DNA of 64,000 nt from contig JAKMXF010000111.1 in the NCBI GenBank assembly GCA_024704765.1, positions 636,619 through 700,618 on the forward strand, read 5' to 3'. The notes beneath the pieces were generated by a model. The model saw nothing but the letters and a program-made list of their open reading frames with translations, was not told where the DNA came from and searched no databases. Below are positions 44,231 to 55,342 of the stretch, piece after piece; within the stretch, counting starts at the first letter, position 1, and each line of letters opens with the position of its first letter. Both the position numbers and the translations under genes were made by a program. Origin of the DNA: Oopsacas minuta (lineage: Eukaryota > Porifera > Hexactinellida > Lyssacinosida > Leucopsacidae).

Positions 44231-46003
44231 ATGGAGACTACTAGTTCAATAGAGCTGCGCTCAATTAATTATGGCCGTACTAGGACAGTAAAGAATGTGA
44301 GGAAAAACAGAATCAGGAAATCTATCTCAAAAGTTTTTCCTTTCTTTGAAACCATCTGTATCTTCAGAGGAGCTTTGTATGTTCTTTTAATCATTTTTCT
44401 AATTCGTATCTTCGTTTTTTTTACTCTTGAGTTCTTGTACAATTTCGGTAGTTTGGGTCATTATCGCCTTTTTACATGTATACGTGGCCCCTCTTCTGGA
44501 CACTCCTTTAATTCCCTTGCCTTCATTTGCTCCCCATTGTTCGGTGTTTTAGCTGACAAATACATCTCTAGACATAAAATAATAAGTTTCGGCATGTTTA
44601 CAATGTTCATAGGTTCCATCGCCTTTATTTTATTCTTCCTTACGACACACCATTTTACTTCTGAAGATCAATGCGAGAAATATGAAGCTTTATTCTCATT
44701 CATTATTCTGTTCTATATAATCGGATTTTCTGCCTTACTCCCTCTCTTACTCCCGTTTGGTGTAGACCAGATGGAAGGAGCGAGCGAACAAAGTCTCAAA
44801 TCTTATTTCGCTTGGTTCTTCGGGGTTCTCAATGCAGGTGCTTTTGTGAGTTATTCTTATTACTTAGGATTCACAGACGTAAGAGATATTAGTTTATACC
44901 AAATAGATAAAGATAATAATCCCAATGTAGTTATTATCTTATTGGCCGGTTTGTTACTTGGAACAGTTTCATTATTCATAGCTATACTTTTGTACAAATT
45001 CCTCGTAAACACTAAACGTCTATCTGTTTACCAACCATCTGGTGATCCTCTAGGCCTTATATGGAATGTAACTAAAAGTGCTATGAACAAATATTCACAG
45101 AAGAGACGGAGACCTAGCATTACTCGTAGTATACAATATTTAGAAGGTTCTCAGAGACTGTTAGATTTGGCTAAAGATGATCACGGAAATAATACCTTTG
45201 AGAATGTGGAGAGTGTTAAAACATTCTATCGAATAATGCCATTACTCCTAGCTTTGATTCCTTATTTCGCTGTGACTAGTGTAAGTACTGGAGCTTATAT
45301 TGAGCAGAATATTTATTTGTTCGATCAGTTTGAAGATTCAACTATTATACCACAGCTAGTTGATCCCTGTATTATAATAATCCTTGTCTTTTTATTCGAA
45401 TTCAACCCCGTGAAGAAGAGATTGAAGTTTTCTAGCATTCTACAGAGAGTATATATTGGTGTATTTTTCGGTTTAGCTAGTCTAATATTTGCTACAATAG
45501 TTGAATTTGTTAGTACCTTCGCTGCTCCTTTTAAACTCTCTTATGGAGCATTACAAGCATTTAAGAATCTTACTCACCCAGATGATCCGGGACAGAAAGT
45601 TAAGGTTTTGCTTTTTAAAATATCATTTCAGTCACCTCAGTTCTTGCTAATGGGGATATCTGAGTTCCTAGCGGTTATTGGCATATTTGAGTTCATCTAC
45701 GCGCAATCTCCACGAGAGATGAAATGCTTCATATACGGTCTATTCCAGTGTATTCGCGGAATCGGTTATATAATCCCATTTATCGTGAATGAGATTCTTC
45801 AGGCTGCAACCTGTGCTTGTTCTAATTGCAATTGTAAAACCTGTGCAGCATATCATTATCAATGTAATGGTGCTCCAACCAATGTCAGCTACACTTATCT
45901 AGCGGGTACACTGCTATTCACACTCTATGTGATATCTCTATATTTTCTGTTCCGTAGATATAAGAAGAGGGTTAGACAGCCTAGGGAAATATGGTATACA
46001 TAG
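44231..46003 (+). CDS. POT/PTR family (SLC15-like) transporter
   Basis: This intronless 590-residue membrane protein resembles proton-coupled oligopeptide transporters. Evidence: an early FNSLAFICSPLFGVLADKYI segment matching the family's LxPxxGxxxAD motif, the DQMEG signature (usually DQF) near residue 180 followed by SYFAWFFGVLNAGAF (FxxFYxxxNxG), about twelve hydrophobic helices and a long cytosolic loop near the middle. A CACSNCNCKTCAAYHYQC cluster lies in the last extracellular loop, which is unusual. The N-terminal ExxERFxYY proton motif is not clearly kept (the region reads CIFRGALY), so substrate or coupling may differ. Confidence 0.75.
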   Translation: METTSSIELRSINYGRTRTVKNVRKNRIRKSISKVFPFFETICIFRGALYVLLIIFLIRIFVFFTLEFLYNFGSLGHYRLFTCIRGPSSGHSFNSLAFICSPLFGVLADKYISRHKIISFGMFTMFIGSIAFILFFLTTHHFTSEDQCEKYEALFSFIILFYIIGFSALLPLLLPFGVDQMEGASEQSLKSYFAWFFGVLNAGAFVSYSYYLGFTDVRDISLYQIDKDNNPNVVIILLAGLLLGTVSLFIAILLYKFLVNTKRLSVYQPSGDPLGLIWNVTKSAMNKYSQKRRRPSITRSIQYLEGSQRLLDLAKDDHGNNTFENVESVKTFYRIMPLLLALIPYFAVTSVSTGAYIEQNIYLFDQFEDSTIIPQLVDPCIIIILVFLFEFNPVKKRLKFSSILQRVYIGVFFGLASLIFATIVEFVSTFAAPFKLSYGALQAFKNLTHPDDPGQKVKVLLFKISFQSPQFLLMGISEFLAVIGIFEFIYAQSPREMKCFIYGLFQCIRGIGYIIPFIVNEILQAATCACSNCNCKTCAAYHYQCNGAPTNVSYTYLAGTLLFTLYVISLYFLFRRYKKRVRQPREIWYT

Positions 46004-46268
46004 ATGCTGTACGAATATTTTGCTTATATTTATTTGTATATATTTTGATGCATGATTATAATTTGTAAGGTTTTTCAGTTTATTTAGCTTTGAGTTTTTA
46101 TAGATATATTTATTGTTTGTATATTTGTTAGTCCAAAATTGAAAAAGCAAACATTCTTTGTAATAACAAAGGCTACGACGCTGCCTCAGTCAGTCCTGAA
46201 TACTTTGTATATCGAATAAAAGCAACTATTATACTATTTGATAGTATTCGTGTTATACGCGTAGTTAG

Positions 46269-48464
46269 ATGACAGGATTTGACAGACCAGGCATATTCTT
46301 CAGCGACCCGTTCACTACAGACGAACCAGCTCCCCAGGAGCAACACATAAACAGAGTTGCTGCAGTTAAACGTTTCAAAGAGTTTTTCAGGAAATTCCAC
46401 GATGAGAGCAATCAATACAACTACAGAGATCAGTTGAAGAGACATTATACCATCAAGGAGTATTGGGTAGAGGTAGAGATAGAAGATCTTAGTAGTTTTG
46501 ATGATCAGTTAGCAGACAATCTAACTAAACTCCCCGCGGAATATCTCCCTCTATTTGAGGAAGCAGCTACTGACATGGCAGATGAGCTCACTAGCCCTAG
46601 ACCCCTAGAGGAGGCTCAGATGGAACAGGTCCAGGTTACCCTCAGCTGGCAATCAAACCCCTTACAGATCCGTCAATTGAAATCAGTACATATGTCACGA
46701 TTAGTCCGTGTACCTGGTATTGTAGTCAGCTGTTCTAGCCTCAGAGCTAAGGCCACTAGCATAACTATTCGCTGTAGAGGTTGTAACAATACAACTCCTA
46801 ATATAGCTATGAAGCCTGGTTTTGACGGATACTCCCTCCCTCGTACTTGTTCATTCAATGCAGTATCAGGTAGAGACAAGTGTCCAATCGATCCCTTTAT
46901 CATATTACCTGAGAAATGTAAGTGTGTTGATTTTCAGGTGCTGAAACTGCAAGAAAGTCCTGATGCTGTTCCTACAGGAGAAATGCCTAGACACATGCAG
47001 GCGTTCTGTGAGCGATATATGACAGAACGTGTTGTGCCAGGAAACAAGGTAACGTTGCTAGCTATTTTCTCTATCCGGAGGTTAGCAGGGTCTGGACAGA
47101 GGGGTCAGCAAATGGGGGTTGGGCTTAGGAAGCCTTACCTACGTGTGGTGGGTGTAGATGTGTCCAGTGAACGATCTGGACAGAACAGAGGTAGTGCTTT
47201 CACACCTCAAGAGGAAGAGAAATTCCGCATCTTGTCAGCTCATCCTGACGTATACGACATGATATCACGTAGCATAGCTCCCTCTATATTTGGTAGTACA
47301 GACATAAAGAGGGCTATAGCTTGTCAGCTGTTTGGGGGCTCTAGAAAGAGAATGCCAGATGGACTAACTCGTCGCGGGGATATCAACCTGCTGCTCTTGG
47401 GAGACCCTGGTACGGCGAAAAGTCAGCTTCTCAAGTTCGTAGAGAAGGTCTCTCCTGTTGCAGTATACACCAGTGGGAAGGGTAGCAGTGCTGCTGGTCT
47501 CACTGCCTCTGTTATAAGAGACCCTTCTTCCAGAGGATTTGTGATTGAGGGTGGAGCCATGGTGTTGGCTGACGGAGGGATAGTTTGTATCGATGAGTTT
47601 GATAAGATGCGGGAAGATGATAGAGTAGCTATTCACGAGGCTATGGAGCAGCAGACTATCTCTATAGCAAAGGCTGGTATCACTACTACACTCAACTCCC
47701 GCTGTGCTGTACTAGCTGCTGCCAACTCTGTATTTGGACGATGGGATGACACGAAGGGAGCAGCTAATATAGACTTTATGCCTACTATATTGTCAAGATT
47801 TGACATGATATTCATAGTGAAGGATGTACACGATTTGAATAAGGATATCCGTATGGCTAAGCATGTTATGAAGGTGCATTTGAATGCTGTTATGACAGAT
47901 GAGACTGTGGAGGGGGAGCTACCTCTGGAAACTCTGAAAAGGTTTATATCTTTTGCTAAGCAGAGATGTGGACCTCGTCTCTCCAAAGTGGGAGGGGATA
48001 AGCTAGCTTACAGGTATGTTATGATGAGAGGGGGTACACGAGACCAGGAGAGGAGGACAGAGAGGAGATCTGCTATCCCAATAACCGTCAGACAGCTAGA
48101 AGCAGTTATACGTATTTCAGAGTCTCTAGCCAAGATGTCCATGCTCCCGTTTGCTACTGAGACACATGTCGACGAAGCTCTCCGTCTCTTTCAAGTGTCG
48201 ACGCTGGAGGCCGCTAGCTCCGGCACTCTGTCTGGGGTAGAGGGATTCTCTAGTGAGAGTGATCAGGACGAAATCAGGAGAGTGGAGGCTCAGCTGAAGA
48301 GCAGATTCCCTATTGGTTCTCAGGTGTCTGAACAGAGAATCATTCAGGATTTTGTTAGGCAGAAATACAGTGAGAGATCTATAGAGACAGTATTGAGTGT
48401 TATGCTGAGACGAGGAGAGCTACAGCATAGAATGCAGAGAAAGGTTCTGTTTAGAGTTAGATAG
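46269..48464 (+). CDS. MCM5: DNA replication licensing factor MCM5
   Basis: MCM5 is one subunit of the MCM2-7 replicative helicase. The intronless gene gives 731 residues (human 734). The N-terminal domain contains the four-cysteine zinc site starting at CRGC near residue 170. The AAA+ core has Walker [14 protein letters not shown] (~377), Walker [10 protein letters not shown] (~438), sensor-1 [10 protein letters not shown] and the arginine finger LSRFDMIF (~508). The winged-helix C-terminus ends [24 protein letters not shown] is typical of the family. It is a housekeeping gene in all eukaryotes, normally intron-rich in animals. Confidence 0.97.
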   Translation: MTGFDRPGIFFSDPFTTDEPAPQEQHINRVAAVKRFKEFFRKFHDESNQYNYRDQLKRHYTIKEYWVEVEIEDLSSFDDQLADNLTKLPAEYLPLFEEAATDMADELTSPRPLEEAQMEQVQVTLSWQSNPLQIRQLKSVHMSRLVRVPGIVVSCSSLRAKATSITIRCRGCNNTTPNIAMKPGFDGYSLPRTCSFNAVSGRDKCPIDPFIILPEKCKCVDFQVLKLQESPDAVPTGEMPRHMQAFCERYMTERVVPGNKVTLLAIFSIRRLAGSGQRGQQMGVGLRKPYLRVVGVDVSSERSGQNRGSAFTPQEEEKFRILSAHPDVYDMISRSIAPSIFGSTDIKRAIACQLFGGSRKRMPDGLTRRGDINLLLLGDPGTAKSQLLKFVEKVSPVAVYTSGKGSSAAGLTASVIRDPSSRGFVIEGGAMVLADGGIVCIDEFDKMREDDRVAIHEAMEQQTISIAKAGITTTLNSRCAVLAAANSVFGRWDDTKGAANIDFMPTILSRFDMIFIVKDVHDLNKDIRMAKHVMKVHLNAVMTDETVEGELPLETLKRFISFAKQRCGPRLSKVGGDKLAYRYVMMRGGTRDQERRTERRSAIPITVRQLEAVIRISESLAKMSMLPFATETHVDEALRLFQVSTLEAASSGTLSGVEGFSSESDQDEIRRVEAQLKSRFPIGSQVSEQRIIQDFVRQKYSERSIETVLSVMLRRGELQHRMQRKVLFRVR

Positions 48465-48621
48465 ATAGGATAGTTTGTGTATTGAGGATTAATACATTGA
48501 GAGTTAAGATGTGATTAATTGGCTGAAAACAGTTACAAACGTTAATCTCTGATAATATATAAACTCAATTTAATCTTCTTAGAATTATAAGGTATAACAC
48601 AAGCTGCTAAGATCCTCTAAA

Positions 48622-49032
48622 ATGCAACCTGAAGACTCTTCTGTTCAGAATAACGAGTTCATATTCCCTAATGGGGATATGTATGTAGGAGAGTATATAA
48701 AGCGAGTTGATAGATCAGTTATGAGACAGGGCTCTGGGGTATACACATCACATACAGGGTTCAAGCTAGAGGGTATCTGGGTAAAGGACAAGATGGAAGG
48801 GAGGGGCAGAGCTAGCTTCAAATCAGGAGCAGAGTATAAGGGGTTATTCGTAGACAGCAAGTTCTCAGGAGAGGGAGTATATACGCTACCTAATGGGGCT
48901 ACAATAGAAGGAAAATTTGATGGAAACAAAATAACAGGATCAGTTGTATTCACTGATAAGAATGGCTTGAGATGGTTAGGGGAGTTTAATGACCTGAAAA
49001 ACATTGAAACTTTAGAACTTGAATTAACATAA
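48622..49032 (+). CDS. Small MORN-repeat protein
   Basis: This intronless 136-residue protein is built almost entirely from MORN repeats, with GDMYVGEYIK, GFKLEGIWVKDKMEGRGRAS, GAEYKGLFVDSKFSGEGVYT and GATIEGKFDGNKITG at about 23-residue spacing. Short MORN proteins occur in cilia, sperm and membrane junctions. No signal peptide or membrane segment is seen. It lies 158 bp after MCM5. Confidence 0.85.
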   Translation: MQPEDSSVQNNEFIFPNGDMYVGEYIKRVDRSVMRQGSGVYTSHTGFKLEGIWVKDKMEGRGRASFKSGAEYKGLFVDSKFSGEGVYTLPNGATIEGKFDGNKITGSVVFTDKNGLRWLGEFNDLKNIETLELELT

Positions 49033-49091
49033 TCACTCCCATATGAGTATCTATACTATTATTAATCTCTCTTATATTAGATATCTAATCC

Positions 49092-51062
49092 ATGTCAGCT
49101 GCTCAAATAAAATCACTGAAATCTGACCTATCATCTCTCCAGGAACTTATCCCTGAGCTCTGTCAAACAGCTAAAACAACAGCCCCCAATATCAATCAGT
49201 GTCCTTCTAGGCTATACCCCACTAAGCTAGCTAGAGATATAATTCCTACAGCTGATACTGAGTATGTAGGATTATTAGAACTTACTATTGATAGATTACA
49301 GTATCTTATACAGTGTGTAGTATGTATCCTCGGGTCTCAATCTCCTCCCCTCTCCCTCCTCTCAGCTGTTAAGAAGCTGTCGTCACAACTAACCAGTCGA
49401 GATTCCACTCAATCCCTTTCAGACAACCCCATCTCTTACCCACAAGCTAATAACTCTACATACAAGTGTGTAGCTTCCCAGACCTATGAGACATCATTTA
49501 CTAACTGTATGAATTGTATAGAACTACAAGATGTATTATTACATGTAGCTTGTCTATTCACAGAGGGATTACAACCTCTAGGCTGTGAGAGTAGAGTTGA
49601 CCAGTGTGTACTCTCCTCTCTTGATCTGGACGCCTCTGATTTATTGCCCCCTCGTAAGTGGGCTGGTCCCATGGAAGAGGACGTGAAGTCATTTTCTACT
49701 CACCTGATAAATATTCAAAAGAGAGCTAATGAACTAGAGAAGAATGTTAGAGAGTTGAGTGAGCGACTCTTTGATAAATCCTCTGAGATCAGGGAGCTAC
49801 TTACTCAGCTGTCTTCTGTCAAGAGTGAATCTGTCAAATCAGCTGATCAGATGAGGAATGAGATGGAGCAGGAGAGAGAGGAGAGGAAGAGAGAGACACA
49901 CTCCATCTCAGTAGGCAGAGAGCAAGAGAGGATCAGAGCAGATAAACTACAGCATGAGATCAGCTGTTTACGACAAGACTTATCTTGTAAGTCTGCTACA
50001 ATGCTAAATACAGAGACTAGAGTAAGAGATTCAGAATCTGCTCTTAAGAGAATACAAGCAGAGAACACAGCAAGTATTGATAAAGTAATTAGTCTAGAGA
50101 AAGAGCTACAGGAGAGTGAGAGAGGGAGAATTGATACACAAGCTGATCTAGAAGCTAAGACTGTAACAGTTAAGAAGTTAGAAGTACAAGCCAGCTCTCT
50201 CCGACAGCATGAGACTAAGCTACAGAACAAGTGTGATTCTCTGTTAGGACAAGTATTAAGTATGGAGGAGGAGTTATGTAGATCTCAACAGGACCTTACT
50301 GAGAGTGTTAGAGAGAGAGAAGAGTTGAATAATCAACTGAATTCTACTCGTACAGAGATATATGAGCTGAATAGAGAGCTCTCTCAACAAGTTAATACTA
50401 TTACTAAGCTACAAGATAGTGATTCCTCGTATTCAGAGCTTGTAGATAGTCTTAAGGATAAGTTAAGTAATGCTAGAGATAAGTTAGAAACAGCTGATGA
50501 GAGATGTAGACTCCTCATGCGCTTCTCAGACCCCACAGATACCAGTGATCCATCCCAGACACAAGACCTGATATCAGCTAATAGTATTAAGATACTATTA
50601 ATAGAGGAGCAGAACTCTAAACTCAGACAACAGAGCTTAGCTTGTTCTCTCAATAGTGGTAACAGGACTGAGTTATTAGTTCCTACTCCTCTTTGGCATA
50701 TTCAGGATCTGTCTACTATGAAGGAGAGATACTCACGACTATCTCAAGAGGAAGGGACACTGTCTAATGAGTTAACACAATCTGCTAGTTACCTCGCAGA
50801 TAAGGAGGAAAAGTCTCGTCCTAAATCACTAGGAAGGTGTGGCCAGCTGTTAGAAGCTCTTTCACGCGCCAGATCATATGAGGATGCAGAAACGGATCAC
50901 AGGTTGCAGAAGGATAACGTTACTCACGTATGGTCAGAGGGACTAGACGGTACAGAGAGTAATGTTATTCATAAGATAGGACAGATATACACATGTGATA
51001 TCTGTGACCAGATGTTTCATGACCAATCTAGCCTCATATCACACGGCAGTCATTGTCATTAA
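49092..51062 (+). CDS. Long coiled-coil protein, probably CCDC157-like
   Basis: This intronless 656-residue protein has an N-terminal globular part (1-200) with KSLKSDLSSLQELIPEL and YVGLLELTIDRLQYLIQC, resembling the N-terminus of vertebrate CCDC157 (a protein linked to sperm acrosome formation). Residues ~205-480 are an uninterrupted coiled coil rich in Glu, Arg, Ser and Leu. The C-terminus has a C2H2-like finger, YTCDICDQMFHDQSSLISH then HCH. The Zn finger is not something I recall for CCDC157, so the orthology is tentative. It begins 59 bp after the MORN gene. Confidence 0.55.
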   Translation: MSAAQIKSLKSDLSSLQELIPELCQTAKTTAPNINQCPSRLYPTKLARDIIPTADTEYVGLLELTIDRLQYLIQCVVCILGSQSPPLSLLSAVKKLSSQLTSRDSTQSLSDNPISYPQANNSTYKCVASQTYETSFTNCMNCIELQDVLLHVACLFTEGLQPLGCESRVDQCVLSSLDLDASDLLPPRKWAGPMEEDVKSFSTHLINIQKRANELEKNVRELSERLFDKSSEIRELLTQLSSVKSESVKSADQMRNEMEQEREERKRETHSISVGREQERIRADKLQHEISCLRQDLSCKSATMLNTETRVRDSESALKRIQAENTASIDKVISLEKELQESERGRIDTQADLEAKTVTVKKLEVQASSLRQHETKLQNKCDSLLGQVLSMEEELCRSQQDLTESVREREELNNQLNSTRTEIYELNRELSQQVNTITKLQDSDSSYSELVDSLKDKLSNARDKLETADERCRLLMRFSDPTDTSDPSQTQDLISANSIKILLIEEQNSKLRQQSLACSLNSGNRTELLVPTPLWHIQDLSTMKERYSRLSQEEGTLSNELTQSASYLADKEEKSRPKSLGRCGQLLEALSRARSYEDAETDHRLQKDNVTHVWSEGLDGTESNVIHKIGQIYTCDICDQMFHDQSSLISHGSHCH

Positions 51063-51170
51063 TGTATATCTCTGTTATAAACTCTAATATATATTGCATT
51101 GCTAATATTGACATTATAATTATGGGAGATTTGTGTGTTAAAGTTGTCTATAATTTACTATTAGTTCAGT

Positions 51171-54100
51171 ATGGACTGGCTACATTTCCTGGAACACAAC
51201 TACACCCCACTACAATTCAATTCTGTCCTAACCTCAAACACAGATCGTTTCTCTCTCATACATCTCAATTTCGGTGAGGTATATTTTGAGGATTTTGCAG
51301 TTATCTACTATCCAGAGGCCCGTAACGAGGATGAGATGGTTAAGCTGAAGCAACAAGGGAGACTTAAGTTATGCTCTGAGACTCTCCTATTCGTACCTCA
51401 TGACTCACTATCTCCTCTCATCAAGATACCTTACAAACACTGTGATACGCTATCTCAATGGAATGGAAAATTTCTTAAAAGCATTCAGCACTGTGTGTAT
51501 GTACGTGCTACAGAGAAGGTATTGTTACTAGAAGGGAATAACATAGGACCTTATGAGCAGGTTAAGAAACGGGAGGGATATCTGTTCCGTGTGTTATATC
51601 AGGATGTTACAGCTGTTCTGCCTAAGATACACCGGCTGTACACCATATGGCATCAACCACAAGGTAGAGTATATGAAAAATCCAATTTGAATGCTAATTA
51701 TATCATTTTATATAGATAAAAGAATACAAGAGACTCTGAGATTATCTCATGAACAGTTTGATCATATTCGTTTCCAAAGTATGTGGTTATCTAACTTGTT
51801 TGAGAAGATTGTGTTTGAGAAAGCTGGCCTCCTCGTATGCCCTATGATTGAGAATCCAGGTCGTATAGCTCTAACCAACAGCTATTTATACTTCCAGCCA
51901 CTCAACAATATTTATGCTGAGCCTGTCATGTCCGTCAAGCTGTCAGACCTAAGATTAGTAGAGAAACGGCGTTATCTACTCACTCATATAGGAATAGAAC
52001 TATTCACCAAAAAAGGTAATTACTGATTTTCCAGATTTTTCAAGTCGTATTTTGCACGAATTTCCCTGCTAATACACCCGAACTTACTATTGAGAAAATA
52101 TTTCAAAAAAGTTGCTATTAGGTGAATACATATTGCTAATAGACGAACATCACTGTATAACGTGTTTATATTCCTTGTTTATTAGATACAAGTATTTTCC
52201 TTGCTCTTGAGACTAACTCATTTCGGGAACATCTATACTCACTCATTCTCAAACAAGAAGACACTAAATTGGAGCTTTTACCGGAACTGACAGTTATGAC
52301 AGATAAATGGTCTTGTAAGGAACTGCCAAACTTTGAGTATTTAATGTTCCTTAATTTCAAAGCTAACAGGAGTTTTAATGATATCACACAATACCCAGTA
52401 CTACCATGGGTAATTACTAATTATGATGGAAAGAAGTTGGATTTGAAAGATCCTTCAGTGTACAGAGATTTATCTAAACCTATAGGAGCAATAAACGCTA
52501 ACAAGTTGGCCATTTTAAAGAAGAGATACAAAGAAATGCCTCCACCTAAGTACCTGTACGGTACTCACTACAGTACTCCTGCTTATGTACTGCATTTCCT
52601 AGTTAGAACAGCTCCGGAGTATTTGCTGTGTTTACAGGTGTGTTCATTATAATAAGGAAGCTTAAATTATTGTTATGTGAATGTGTATTTTAGGATGGAA
52701 AATTTGACTACGCTAATAGAATGTTTCACAGTATTAATGAGACATGGCAGCATGCTCTTACAGGACCCTCTGATGTTAGAGAACTTATTCCTGAGTTCTA
52801 CTTATCTCCAGGAGATTTCTTGCTTAACGATGCTCAGCTCGAGCTGGGGGTAAGGGACTCAGGAACTAAAGTCAATGACGTACAGCTGCCTCCTTGGGCA
52901 AATAACGCTCGTGACTTTACAGCTAAACTGCGAGAAGCCTTAGAAAGTGAGCATGTGACGTCACGACTCCACTTCTGGATAGATCTCGTGTTCGGTTACA
53001 AACAGAGAGGAGAAGAAGCAATCAGAGCTGATAATCTCTTCCACTACATTACATATGAGGGAGCTGTTGATATAGATCCTGTTAATGACCCAATTAAGCA
53101 GAACTCACTTAAAATACAAATTATGGAATTTGGACAAACTCCCACCCAATTATTCATAGAGCCACACTCTTACTCTAAGCTATATAACAGCAATACATCT
53201 ATTGATAAGGTATATTCAACAGTTATGCCGACTGCTAATAACAACAACAACATAGCTATTACTCCTGTTATGGTATCCTATAATGATTGGGATGGAATAT
53301 CTCAACTCAGTTTTGAGATATCATACAAACTACATAAAGACAGTATGACAGCAGTCAGCACTCTGCCAAAGCAGAATTCTATCGTATCAGTATCTAAGGA
53401 CCATACACTGAAAATATTCTCCCTCACTAGTCAACAACAGACCAGAAGCACTGTGCTATCCAGTATGGCCCTCTCTTCTTGTCTAGTAATGCCTAATGAG
53501 GATACTATTGTTGTAGGATCATGGGATAACAGTATATACTTCTACTCTGTTGAATATGCTGATGTGTTGCATTGTATGCCTGCACATGACAGTTCTGTCA
53601 CTTGTCTGGCCTGGAGTAGTAATATACTCGTTACAGGATCATGGGATACTTCTGTTAAGGTCAGTATTCAATTGTTATATATAGTGGCTATTAGTTAATT
53701 GTATATTTTCCAGATATGGGATTACACCCCTACCAAAGGGGCGGGACCAATCAACACCCCTCAGATCCGAGGAGATCTTGATCATGACTGTGAGCTAACC
53801 AGTGTTGATATAGATAGTACTGGTGCTCTGCTAGTATCAGGCTGTGCAGATGGTAGTGTATGTCTTTGGGATGCACAGTCTATGGAGAAGATAGCAGAGA
53901 AGAGAATTTCTGCTACTTCTGTATGTTCATGTCTATTCAGTCCAGACAGCAAGTCTCTTGCTGTATGTACAGAAGATGGTATGATACATATATACTCAGT
54001 AGCTGAGGGACTACCACTGATTACAACCAGGAGTCCAGGAGAGCAGTGTAGCTCTATGTTATGGAATGGAGAGTATATTCTATGTGGTGGAATGAGTGGG

Positions 54101-54250
54101 ACATTATCAATACTCTCACTAAAATCTACAGTCACACTAGCAAAGAGAGATGCACATCAATCTGCCATCAGTGCTATTTCTGTAAATAATGACATGCAAG
54201 TTGTAGTTACCGCATCTACTGATAGGAATGTATCTGTTTGGAAGTTTTAA
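51171..54250 (+). CDS. NSMAF: FAN/NSMAF: GRAM-PH-BEACH-WD40 protein
   Basis: FAN links TNF receptor 1 to neutral sphingomyelinase activation. Exons 51171-51663, 51716-52015, 52186-52637, 52694-53659 and 53714-54250 join in phase to about 915 residues (human 917). The N-terminal GRAM/PH part contains RFSLIHLNFGEVYFED and GLLVCPMIENPGRIALTN with YLYFQPLN. The BEACH domain has NDITQYPVLPWVITNYD, DLSKPIGAINANKL, YGTHYSTPAYVLHFLVR, ELIPEFYLSPGDFL, DVQLPPWANNARDF and LIFGYKQ-like LVFGYKQRGEEA. WD40 repeats fill exons 4-5, with GSWDNSIYFYSV and GSWDTSVKIWDY across the last junction. Confidence 0.95.
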
Positions 54251-54450
54251 CAATTGACTCTAAGAACCGTTGATATGCTGACAGAATACAGTTGAGAGAA
54301 ACGCCCGGTCCTTATTAGTTACTCCGGATATTGTTGTATATTTTGGTACATTTCACAAGTCCTATTTTTGTGTATAGAATTTATATAATTTCTATACAGG
54401 CTAGTGTTTAATATTTCCAATAATTGTAATTATCATTTCTTTGTCTGTTT

Positions 54451-55342
54451 ATGGATAGAATTGTAGCTAGCTCGATGACAGCAGTAATCGCATTGAAAGA
54501 TTTTGAGGTTAGCAATTTCCTATCTTATTCATTTAATAATTATCCTATATGACATCTCTAGGAGTTGTCGCATAATTCTCTTATAGGTTATTGTCCACAG
54601 CAAAGTCGCAAAGGCAGGATGGTCTCTCCTGAAGAGATTGCTTTTCTTCTTTCCCGGAGATTGTCAAAATACTGAAGCAGCTATGAAGGCTGCTAAATGT
54701 CACCAATTCATAACATGGTCATATGAGAATACGCTTGATATATTAGCCAATAGATTTCCAAATCGTATTATCTGTCTATGTAAGCCGAACTATCTCCATT
54801 TAAATAATTTTGCTTGTTATGATGCGTTCGTTGAAAAGGCGACTACTTTCGGTGATCCTAAATACTCTCCCTCAGTCAAGAGCTTTACTTCTCTATCTTG
54901 TTGTATCGATACACTTTGTAAAGAGAAATATATCGCAGAGTGTATAGATGAAATATCTGTAATGGGATTCAGTAAAGGTTGTATTGTATTGAATCAGCTG
55001 GTATATGAAATACAGATGGGTTTTCAAGATGAGAATATTGCTCAGTTTATTTCCATGCTTAGAGAATTCTATTGGTTAGATGGTGGACATAATGGTACTG
55101 CTGAAATATGGATCAGTGATTTAAATATACTTGAAAGTTTCGCGAGAATTAATCCAAGAATTTACATTGGTGTAACTCCTTACCAAATGAAGTCAGTGGT
55201 TAAATCCTGGGCTGCTAAAGAGAAAAGGAAATTTGTTGAGAGACTAGAGAGTGTGGGTGTGAAAGAAGTTGAAGTTGTTGAACACTTTTTCGATGCGCCA
55301 CCATCCCTAGAAAATCACTTTAATATTTTAAGCAATTTTTGA
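54451..55342 (+). CDS. C2orf69: C2orf69 homologue in the first intron of EXOC5
   Basis: C2orf69 is a mitochondria-associated alpha/beta-hydrolase-like protein whose loss causes a human multisystem disease. The main exon 54587-55342 encodes [14 protein letters not shown] (YFPGDVQN in human), [51 protein letters not shown] (nucleophile-elbow-like GFSKG), [23 protein letters not shown] and APPSLENHF. In this frame a stop (54584-54586) lies just upstream and no suitable ATG is inside, so an upstream exon is needed. Exon 54451-54507 ([19 protein letters not shown]) splices in phase 0 across a 79-bp intron, giving about 270 residues. The same exon also joins EXOC5 exon 55467 in phase 0. Confidence 0.85.

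Noticed and set aside
53782-54135. Minus-strand frame opposite the NSMAF WD40 exon
   Set aside because: Shadow of a well-conserved coding exon.
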